Made by a program: the position numbers and the translations under genes. Shown piece after piece: positions 1 to 7,203 of a DNA stretch of 26,367 bases. Source of the stretch: Amoebophrya sp. AT5.2 (Eukaryota; Sar; Dinophyceae; Syndiniales; Amoebophryaceae); NCBI GenBank assembly GCA_005223375.1, contig RXOD01004195.1:1-26367 (forward strand). The letters are read 5' to 3'. The notes below the pieces were generated by a model. That model searched no databases. It saw only the letters and a program-made list of their open reading frames with translations, and was not told the origin of the DNA. How positions within the stretch are numbered: position 1 is the first letter of the stretch; each line of letters starts with the position of its first letter.

Positions 1-9
1 TGTTTCGAC

Positions 10-24
10 GGAGACGGGGTCTCC
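10..24. repeat. LTR hairpin
   Basis: GGAGAC (10-15) and GTCTCC (19-24) form a perfect 6-bp stem around a GGG loop. The same hairpin is in the other LTR at 23536-23550. It would be transcribed just downstream of the AATAAA. Its role is unknown. Confidence 0.5.
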
Positions 25-111
25 GTAGACCGGCTCTGCTCGCTTTCACAGCGAAACCAAAGCACGAGCGCGACACTTGTTCAGCGAGCAGACGCCAGCG
101 TGGGTTTTTGT

Positions 112-117
112 TTTATT
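112..117 (-). terminator. Poly(A) signal AATAAA in the 3' LTR
   Basis: The minus strand reads AATAAA within an A-rich stretch about 110 bp into the repeat. A canonical polyadenylation hexamer inside the LTR on the coding strand fits the normal LTR arrangement and supports minus-strand orientation. The identical hexamer in the other copy is at 23638-23643. Confidence 0.5.
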
Positions 118-230
118 TCTTGCTTCGAACTTTCACAGCTCTCACAAAATAGGCTCAAAACTATCTGCGAGTTGTCCAAAAGTTCAATAGAAATTGTTCG
201 TTTTTCAATCGTCAGAGGTATGATCACACC

Positions 231-479
231 ATGACAACAAGAGATGAAGTTGACAGTCAGTAGTTCTGGAAAAAATAAGAGGAGGGCACAAGGTTGGTGT
301 GCTCGACGTTCCCTCATTGTCGTATCGGTGATTCGCTCAATGACAAAAGTGATTGAAGATGAAGACACTGACTCAGCCACGGTCCTCATGCGGCTGTCGC
401 CACTACCTCACATCACTCATATCCACATCTGCCTCTCCATCTTCAATCCCTTTTCTTTCGCCATTGGCAACAGGATTCT
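231..479 (-). other. 3' untranslated segment between the last ORF and the 3' LTR
   Basis: No gene is seen here. In element orientation it contains purine-rich stretches near 441-495 and a long pyrimidine tract ending in CAG (AG at 267-266) that looks like a 3' splice acceptor. There is no purine run directly against the LTR edge where a polypurine tract would be expected. Confidence 0.5.
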
Positions 480-2742
480 TCAATCCCTTTTCGCCTTCAG
501 CAGCAGGCTCTTCACTTTCTTCTTTTGGCGTTCTTTTGCAACCACGCTCCCACTCCCGATGCGCTTCTTGATCCATTGCTCCTCCCGCATGTTGTTCAGA
601 AATTTGTAATAGTTGTTTTCCGCGATCTTGTTCCCCGAGCTGTACACTTTGAATTGCTGGCTTTGATCGTTTTGCGTGATGGGGATTTGGGCTTCGAAGC
701 GTACCCGTAGCGCGCAATGGTCGTGCTGTGTGTGGAGTAGGTAAACTTCTGCTTGTCCTTCTTTGGCGGCTCGAATCCGCTTGCAGTTTCCGAAACAGCT
801 GGTTGTTGGCTGGAAGTATTGTTGGTCAGATTCCCAGGCGCGCAGCTCCTGGAGCTCGGTTTTGTCGGTGTCGGGGTCGTGGGCTTTTGTGCCGCGCTCC
901 AGGTTGTCCAACCGCTCCTGCTCGAGCTGCTGGAACCGCTTGTCCCCCGCGAGGGCCAGCTGGCTCTGGTTCACTTCGTCAGAGCTGATTTCTTGTCCTC
1001 GGATCCGCACGTGCGGACTGGTCCACAACACTGCATGAGTCAGGGAGAACCAGTGACTTGGCGGCTCGGAGATGAGACGGAAAGTGTGCTCGTACCCGTC
1101 TGAGCTCATGGCGATCGGCTGTCGGTCGAACCCCAGCTCCGTGAGCATCGCGCGGAAATCCTCGTGCTCCTCGGGCTGTAGTGATGGGATCCTTCCGTCC
1201 TCGTTCTCAGTCTGCATGTGAGTGCCACTCTCGGCTGGGTCGAAGAGCGCACTGAAGTCCCCGACCAACAATACGACATGGCGCACCTCCTGTGCTGCTT
1301 TGATCATCTTCCCCAAGGAGCGGGTCCATCGCTGCCGCGTCTTGAAGCGGTGGAGGTTGGTGCCGGAATTGATTTGATATAGACCAATACTCAAAATTCC
1401 AGGCCCGTTTTCGACTACCGTTACCCTGCCTTCCAGCCCTGGATCATGGTCAAACTCATCCCCATGTTTGTAGGGCGGGTGGATATCTATCACCTTCCCC
1501 TGCGTCACGCAGGCCACGCCGTAGTTTCCAGGTCGTGTGACGCAGCTCTGGATGGCGACGTTGGTCCGCCCCGGAGGCGAGCCAGCAAGGAGGTGAAGCG
1601 AGGCCTTGGTACGCTGTTCGTCCCGCGCCTGCGTCTTCATCTCCTGTAAATGGGATGTTTCGCACCTGTGCAGCAACTCCGAGAGCATCGCCAGCTTCCA
1701 ACCCCGCTGGGTGGCGGCCCTATACCCGTCCACATTAAAGGTGCCCGTGTCGACGAGGATGGTGATGTAGTCACCGCCCGCGCTGCTGCTTCGGTACGCG
1801 GCGGCAAAGACAGCGTCGGCCCGGCTCCGGATCTCTTCCAGGAAATCGACCCCCAGCTCTTGCAGCTGCTTCATCCGGATCTTCATTTCTTCGTCGCTCA
1901 TGCCGCTCTCGTTCATGTACACCAGAACCGCTCCACGCGTTGACAAAATTTCTTTCACGTGCGCAATCGAAAGCGGATTCCCACCAAAATAGGAACGGCC
2001 GTCCCGACGTTCTAAGTCGACCGAATTACCGTAGACGCGGACCACGATGTAGATCTGTCGTATGAAGTAAGTCTGGAACTTTGTCTTGCTCGGCCTCAGT
2101 CGTAGTACTAGTGTTCCGCGCTGCGCCCAGCCGTAATTGGCTCTTCCTTGTCCAAAATACTTCCGCCGTTCCGCAATGTTCCTCTCTTCGAGTTTTTGCA
2201 GGCGGGCAGCGCAAGCTCGCTCCGAAACCGCTTTCAGCTTTGCTCCGGCGGCGACGCCATCCTCCAAAACTCCTTCACTGAAAATCGGAGGGATATTCAA
2301 CAAGTCGTAGCCGCGCCCCCGATGCATGTGCAAGCAACTACTTCCCTCTTGGTTGCGCCGCGACTTCATGTCGAGCATTATCTTGTTCAGCTGCTCGTCC
2401 CATTTTCCTTCAAAAGGCTCGTCGGTGACTTTCGTTTCTTCGTCCATTTCGTCCGAGCGGAGCTCAGAAGTCGTGACCCGTTTCCAGCCTGTCTCCGGGA
2501 AAAGTGCTGCCCGGATGCTCCGACTCGCGGTTTGGTGGGGGCGTTCTACTTTGGACTGGGCTCTGGCCATGTAGTGCGGCCCGTGTCGCACCTTGGGCAG
2601 CCGGGCTCCTTCCCCCAGTTCCTCTTCCAGCCGCACCCTCAACAATTGTTTGAGCCGCGTCTTGAAATGCGAGCCGTTATCCGACCGGATTTCCTGATAT
2701 GCCTCGCTGAAGTCCACCATTATCTGCACGACTTTCGACTTT
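480..2742 (-). CDS. Polyprotein 3' part: integrase catalytic end, IN C-terminal domain and EEP endonuclease-like domain
   Basis: The open frame runs 2831-480, but the genuine part begins at the 7-bp duplication (2729-2742), where it takes over the integrase from the upstream frame. It has the second catalytic Asp (SDNGSHF, about 2664-2690) and the Glu (QSKVERPH, about 2533-2560), D-x44-E apart. An SH3-like integrase C-terminal segment (about 2150-1960) starts GTLVLRLRP. An EEP fold follows (about 1765-690): FNVDG, LQEMK, a GVACV strand, LYQINSG, GDFSAL and HDHCALRV, matching in order the N, E, D and terminal DH motifs of APE and L1 endonucleases. The usual N after GDF is S, and the SxxD motif is replaced by SLTHAVL, so activity is uncertain. 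The protein ends in a Lys/Arg-rich tail. No start codon of its own is needed; this is the last part of the polyprotein. Confidence 0.8.
690..1765 (-). other. EEP (APE/L1-EN-like) endonuclease domain
   Basis: Motifs in order: TFNVDGYRAA (about 1712-1752), SHLQEMKTQ (about 1632-1652), NYGVACV, GRVTVVE, LYQINSGTN, LLVGDFSALFD (about 1246-1266), EHTFRL and HDHCALRVRF (about 711-733). This is the order and spacing of the endonuclease/exonuclease/phosphatase superfamily. The GDFN Asn is Ser, and the Asp of the penultimate motif is missing from SHWFSLTHAVLW. The assignment is by eye. Confidence 0.65.
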
Positions 2743-5700
2743 CTCCACGGCGAACTCTGCGTTGGCACTTGGGCAAGGATAATACCAAGGCATGCCGGAT
2801 GCTCCGTCGTTCGCCGTAAATACTGCGGCATTACCTTTCCCGGTCAAAGGTAGATTTGTCATATAGTCTATGACTAATGACAAACCAGCACGGGTGGTCT
2901 TCTCTCCCCGACAGGGGCCTTCCAGCGACGGGAAGCGGGTGAGGGACGTGCAGATGGTGCGCCGCGTGATGAGACCAATAACTTCGCGAAGTAAACTGTC
3001 GCAGAAGTATCCCCGCTGCATGACGGCTTCGCACAACCCGGTTTGTTGGATGTGGTTTCTTGCTGTATGTTCAAAATCAACCACTGCTCGACACACACTG
3101 GTCGTCCCGTATTTCTTCGTCAGGTAATTCACGCCCGTCGTGATCACTGTTGGTAACCAGACATGCCACTTCCTGTTGAGGCTCCTGTAGACGAAAAGAT
3201 ATCCGGCCTGGTGCACGAACCTACGTGCGTTCGCACGGGCCTCGCGCACATCCCGTTCGGTGGCGCTCCGACCGGACTCAGTGAGAGCGTTTTTGATGTG
3301 CTGCTTGATCGTCTCTTCCGAGAGCCCTTTGTCCACCCCATCCAGACGCGCGAAGATCTCCGTACATTGGAGACGTTGTCCGTCCTGCAGCGCCCCACGA
3401 AACTCGGGGTCGATGTCCACGTCAAGCTCGCCGATCTTCTTCCCGACATAAAACGCGTATAGGCAGTCCTGCTGGGCGATGAGGTCCCCGCCAGCTGTTT
3501 CAAACCGGAAGAGTGTCCCGCAGCGGAGTGGCTGCCCGTCGTCGCGGAACTGCAGGATCCGCGTCGTATGCGGCGGATAGGCGACAAGCAGATCGTCGGC
3601 CTCGCAGTAACGGAAATCGTGCACCGCGACCTCTTCCGGCTCGTACACGTGGCTGCGCGGGAAATAATGTTCGAGACACTGCGTGTACTTCTCGTACAAG
3701 CTCTCCCCCTGTCGATACGTGGCGCGTCCACTAGGTTTCGCGTGCAGCAGATCCGCCATTTGCGAGAGGATTTTCTTCACCCCGTCTCGTGTAACACGCG
3801 CACGCGCAGGTTCGTTGCCACCCTCCGTTTCTTCCGAGTCCAGAAAAGGGTTGTCAGCCACGTCCTCGCAGAACAAGTCTTCCACTGTCTCGCTCTCGCC
3901 GGTCTCGGCCTCCCGGGGGGCAACTAGACCTTCGTCGACCCCAGCAGGCAGACCAGTGACCGGGTCCAGCTCGGCAGGGTCAGGCTCGACAGCCTCAGCG
4001 GGGGCAGGGGCGTCCACGTCACGTCCATCAGGATCATCAGGAGCGGGGGCGCTCGATTCGGGTTCGACAGGACCAGCAGGAGCGGAAGCGTCCGGGCTCG
4101 TACCGACAAGGTCAACAGGGTCGTCTCCGTCCTTCGGGGCCGGCTCCCATGGGACGTGCACGAGGTCGGGGCAGACGTCGGAGTCACCGGCCGCCACTCC
4201 CAGGTCGTCCGCAGTCACGTCCTTCTTCTTTTTGCGCCCGCGGCGTCCTTTTGCTTTCGGCGCGGCCTTCACCTTCGGTTCCGCGGCGCTCCGGCCACTC
4301 GCGTCGTTGCTCGCGTTCGGGGAAACACCCTTTTCTCCCTTCTCCTCGACAGCAGGCGGTGCAAACTTGTCTGCTTCGACTCCGAGCCCAGCGTCCCCAG
4401 AGAGGGAGCCACAACTGTACACCGAGTACTGCCCCGGGACTCGCTCTGTCAGCACGCAGCCGGGACAGCGGAACACAGGACCCGGGAATCCCAGGCGGGT
4501 GGTCTGCGGGTCTGCTCCTTTGATGGTGAGGATCCGCCCCCCTGGTCTGTTCACCTGTTCGAGGAATTCGGCCTCCGTGTCCGGCATAACTTCCCACGCC
4601 TTGTATTCGCAGGGCTTCGGCGGGTGGACAGCATGCCGCGGGTCCCCGCGTTTGAAGAGCCGGAGGAGCCGCGGGAAAGGCCGCCACTCGTCTGTCCACT
4701 TGAGGTTCACCCAGCGTTGTCCGCTACCGGAGGCTTTCTTGATGTCTTTGTCCGTTTTCTGGTTCTTCGTGGGCGCGAAATTCGCCTTGGGGTCCTTCGG
4801 GGGCGGTAGTGCTTCGAGCGGTGAAATTTGTAGTTTCGCGCTATCTCCGTTCTTGTCCGAGTTCTCCAAATCGGTGTAGCGCGTCATTCGGATGACGACC
4901 GGCACCCGCGATGCGATTTCCGGCAGGTCTCCAATCTCTTTCTTTTCCATCAGCTTCTGGTCCTCTGCGTTTTTCGGTCCCGTCCCCCGGTAGCCCTTGG
5001 CGACCTCTTCGGCCCACTCGCGCAACTCCTCAGCGGCAGCTTCGTCGACTTCGCGGAGGCGTCGGTACTCCCGGCGGGTGATCGCGGCGATTTCCGAACT
5101 TAATTTCTTCCAAATGTCCGTTATCTCGGCCAGGGGGTATACGGCGTCCTCAAATATCGTATTGAGGAACGTCGCATCAACTATCAGCCTACCGAGGGCT
5201 GATAGTTTCCTCACCGCCAGAAACAAAGCCGATAATTGGACTGGTAGTCCCATCGACACTTCGTACTCGCGCGCCATCCCTTCTAAAAAGTGCTCGAGGA
5301 GCTGGAATCTCAAGATTCTGTCGAGGATGGGGGCCAAAGCTATTTTCCGGAAGCCGTGAAACCGCGCGTCCTTGCGTACAACGTGGTAAGCACTTCCATA
5401 CAAACAAGTGGGGAAGTCCCTCCCTTCCGACCAGAAGGAGTGTCGTAGCGTGAGCAACAAACGCCGCACCAACTGGCGTCCTGCGACCGGGTAGTCCCGC
5501 ATCTCTTCGTCCGCGCGTTTGAGCACCAGGTTGAAGAAATCGTCCTCGTTGATCTTGAGTTTGCCTTTCTTCAACCTGTCGCGTATTTCGTTGTTGACCT
5601 GCTCGACGTTGGCTCCTTGTAGTATCGGCGAATCACAGACCGCGGCCTCGAGTTCTTCGACCGTGCACTCGTGCACATTCCGGTAGCTCCGCTGCGACGA

Positions 5701-7200
5701 TTTCCGGTGCTCGTCCTCCTTGCTGATTCGGTCAACCACTTCAACTCGGGTGAGACCCTTGAGATCATAACGCTTTCCTCCGTGGAGCTCCACAGCTCTG
5801 AAGATAGGCGTCACCGCGACGTCCCGGGTCGGCGAGGCTTTGAACAAGACTCCGAGCATGAGGTCAACTTTCGTCACCAGCGGGCACACGGGGGTGGCCG
5901 TCACATGGTCCACAGAGGGCGGCGCCAAATCGGCGCTGTAGACCTGTCCGTCCTCCCGCTCCCGGAAATCTCCGGTGGTGACCCGCAAGGTGGTGACCTC
6001 GTTTGCGCGCATCTCGATCTTCGGCACCGTCCACAAAGACGCGTATGTTTGGAGGGCGAAGATCCTCTGTAGACCTTGCTCCGCGTCGACGGAAACCGCA
6101 CTCGGCACCTCCTCCCCGAAGTCCTCGTCCTGCTCCTCAGTGGGACCACCAGCAACACGGTCTTCCGCCTCGAGGTTTGCCGCTTCGGCTGCGATTTCTT
6201 CCTCGGTGATCTTCCCGGTGCCGAAAAGCTCGATCAACTTCTGCTTCAACTGTTCATACGTCATTTCGGATCCCGGCGGCGCCGCTTCATCCATTTTTGT
6301 TCCCGCGTCCGCCATAATCCCTGCTCCGTTTACTGCCGAAAGATAAGTCTCACGCTCTCCAAATGCTCCCAGTATTTCTGTAGTCATTGAGACTAGCGAC
6401 CTGATGGTCGTGACACTCGTCGCCAGCGTCCACAACTGCGAAGTCGAAAGCGTCGCGTTGTCGTGATATATGGCCACCGCGGCGTGGGGTAACCTCGGGA
6501 GTATCGACCTCGCGAAGTACAAAAGGCCGGCGACTTCCATCAGGACGGAGCTCGCACCGATGCGCTGCACTTGTTCGCGGGAGAACTTCCGGGTAGACGC
6601 GAGGAACAGGCGCAGTTTGCCGTTCTGCAGCTGGAGGCCGTACACGTTCACCCGCACGCGCGAAGAGTCGATGACGATGCGGATGATGGGTGACTGCGAG
6701 GGAGGGTAAAGTTTCCAGTTTCTCGCGGCAGCCACATCCGCGGTGGTTATTTCGATCATGTCCGAGACCGCTCTCCGGATCCGCACAAATGCGGCTCGCG
6801 CACGCGGGTCGTCCCGCATTTGTTTGAGCGTTTTCTTGTCCAAAAGGTACCCTTTCAGCACATCTTCATCCGGGGAGAGGTACGCTTCGCGCAGGTAATT
6901 AACCTGACACAAGAACCGTTTTAGCGCCTTCGGCGACGCGCTTGCTTTCGCCCAGGAGAATTTGCGGATCGCGCTAGCCTTGTCGCGGCTCGGTATTCTG
7001 CAGCGCCGGGGGAAGTCTATTGTCCAGCCCAAACATTCTACGACCCGGGCTATCCTCAACTTCTTTATGCTAAACAGCATCCCGCCCTGGCTCGCGCGCA
7101 CGCACACCCAACCCATGCGTGTTAGTAGACGATATAAACCAGAGAAGGAGAAGTTTATGTCGTCTACATAAGGTATCAGGTGTTCCTCCCCTGGCACCGC
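2677..7200 (-). CDS. Polyprotein middle part: RT motif C and thumb, RNase H, pre-RT/fingers, linker, integrase N-terminal half
   Basis: The frame is open directly after the TGA at 7203-7201 and is in phase with the upstream ORF; it lacks a convincing own start (the first candidate is GTG at 7197). Order: YVDD (7170-7159); thumb with LGWTID and VNYLREAY; RNase H with catalytic D in VIDSS (6669), E in LMEV, D in YHDN and D in MADAGTK (about 6294-6325); a pre-RT linker (about 6070-5740); an RT fingers block (about 5420-5080); a C-x2-C pair (FRCPGC); an acidic Pro/Ala-rich linker (about 4150-3850); an unrecognised domain; a degenerate zinc finger (about 3085-3001); and the first integrase Asp (IDYMTNLP, about 2873-2848). 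The last residues before the stop at 2677 are out-of-frame product of the 7-bp duplication. The enzymes are those of Ty3-like Pol, but the fingers are out of order. Confidence 0.85.
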   Translation of the reverse strand, partial: AVPGEEHLIPYVDDINFSFSGLYRLLTRMGWVCVRASQGGMLFSIKKLRIARVVECLGWTIDFPRRCRIPSRDKASAIRKFSWAKASASPKALKRFLCQVNYLREAYLSPDEDVLKGYLLDKKTLKQMRDDPRARAAFVRIRRAVSDMIEITTADVAAARNWKLYPPSQSPIIRIVIDSSRVRVNVYGLQLQNGKLRLFLASTRKFSREQVQRIGASSVLMEVAGLLYFARSILPRLPHAAVAIYHDNATLSTSQLWTLATSVTTIRSLVSMTTEILGAFGERETYLSAVNGAGIMADAGTKMDEAAPPGSEMTYEQLKQKLIELFGTGKITEEEIAAEAANLEAEDRVAGGPTEEQDEDFGEEVPSAVSVDAEQGLQRIFALQTYASLWTVPKIEMRANEVTTLRVTTGDFREREDGQVYSADLAPPSVDHVTATPVCPLVTKVDLMLGVLFKASPTRDVAVTPIFRAVELHGGKRYDLKGLTRVEVVDRISKEDEHRKSSQRSYRNVHECTVEELEAAVCDSPILQGANVEQVNNEIRDRLKKGKLKINEDDFFNLVLKRADEEMRDYPVAGRQLVRRLLLTLRHSFWSEGRDFPTCLYGSAYHVVRKDARFHGFRKIALAPILDRILRFQLLEHFLEGMAREYEVSMGLPVQLSALFLAVRKLSALGRLIVDATFLNTIFEDAVYPLAEITDIWKKLSSEIAAITRREYRRLREVDEAAAEELREWAEEVAKGYRGTGPKNAEDQKLMEKKEIGDLPEIASRVPVVIRMTRYTDLENSDKNGDSAKLQISPLEALPPPKDPKANFAPTKNQKTDKDIKKASGSGQRWVNLKWTDEWRPFPRLLRLFKRGDPRHAVHPPKPCEYKAWEVMPDTEAEFLEQVNRPGGRILTIKGADPQTTRLGFPGPVFRCPGCVLTERVPGQYSVYSCGSLSGDAGLGVEADKFAPPAVEEKGEKGVSPNASNDASGRSAAEPKVKAAPKAKGRRGRKKKKDVTADDLGVAAGDSDVCPDLVHVPWEPAPKDGDDPVDLVGTSPDASAPAGPVEPESSAPAPDDPDGRDVDAPAPAEAVEPDPAELDPVTGLPAGVDEGLVAPREAETGESETVEDLFCEDVADNPFLDSEETEGGNEPARARVTRDGVKKILSQMADLLHAKPSGRATYRQGESLYEKYTQCLEHYFPRSHVYEPEEVAVHDFRYCEADDLLVAYPPHTTRILQFRDDGQPLRCGTLFRFETAGGDLIAQQDCLYAFYVGKKIGELDVDIDPEFRGALQDGQRLQCTEIFARLDGVDKGLSEETIKQHIKNALTESGRSATERDVREARANARRFVHQAGYLFVYRSLNRKWHVWLPTVITTGVNYLTKKYGTTSVCRAVVDFEHTARNHIQQTGLCEAVMQRGYFCDSLLREVIGLITRRTICTSLTRFPSLEGPCRGEKTTRAGLSLVIDYMTNLPLTGKGNAAVFTANDGASGMPWYYPCPSANAEFAVEKVESRADNGGLQRGISGNPVG
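2729..2742. repeat. 7-bp tandem duplication that breaks the integrase frame
   Basis: CGACTTT occurs twice in tandem (2729-2735 and 2736-2742; AAAGTCG on the coding strand). With one copy, the upstream and downstream frames join directly between the first and second catalytic Asp of the integrase, giving normal spacing (D-x59-D). Two copies shift the frame by one. Confidence 0.85.
5080..6070 (-). other. Pre-RT linker and RT fingers subdomain, downstream of RNase H
   Basis: LAVRK, then 5 residues, then RLIVDATFLN, then YPLAEITDIWKKL match the Ty3 fingers consensus VKKxDGxWRxxVDYRxLN...YPLPxIDxLLxxL at identical spacing: V to R +8, D to LN +4/+5, N to Y +8, Y to final L +12. The D codon is at 5178-5176. 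The preceding 300 residues resemble the beta-rich and helical region normally found between protease and RT. No RT motif A follows; a charged helix does. Confidence 0.7.
6290..7175 (-). other. RT motif C, thumb and RNase H
   Basis: IPYVDDINFSFSG is the RT catalytic motif C. It is followed by the K..I....V..LGW.ID pattern and a connection ending FLCQVNYLREAY, as in Ty3-type RTs. RNase H shows all four expected acidic residues: VIDSS, LMEVAGLLYF, IYHDN and GIMADAGTK. Confidence 0.85.
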
Positions 7201-7203
7201 TCA
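7201..7203 (-). other. Lone in-frame TGA inside the RT domain
   Basis: The codon after it (GCG) and the whole downstream Pol are in the same frame. The stop sits between RT motif B and YVDD, about 30 nt upstream of YVDD. It is either a nonsense mutation, a readthrough site or part of an intron. Confidence 0.9.

Larger units (their letters stand above)
1..230 (-). repeat. 3' LTR (truncated by window start)
   Basis: This stretch matches 23527-23756 at 227 of 230 positions; the differences are at 166, 172 and 211. In element orientation the repeat can begin with TGTGATCA at 228, the TG expected of an LTR 5' end. The last two shared bases (229-230) may be chance identity. The other end of the LTR is not visible because the window begins here, so 230 bp is a minimum length. 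Confidence 0.9.

Noticed and set aside
81..389. Minus-strand frame across the LTR edge
   Set aside because: Crosses the LTR boundary and cannot be a conserved gene of both LTR copies; no recognisable content.
3144..3731. Minus-strand frame of 195 codons overlapping the integrase upstream domain
   Set aside because: Ser/Arg-rich out-of-phase shadow of the polyprotein frame.
3683..4879. Plus-strand open frame (398 codons)
   Set aside because: Shadow of the acidic Pro/Ala-rich linker of the polyprotein.
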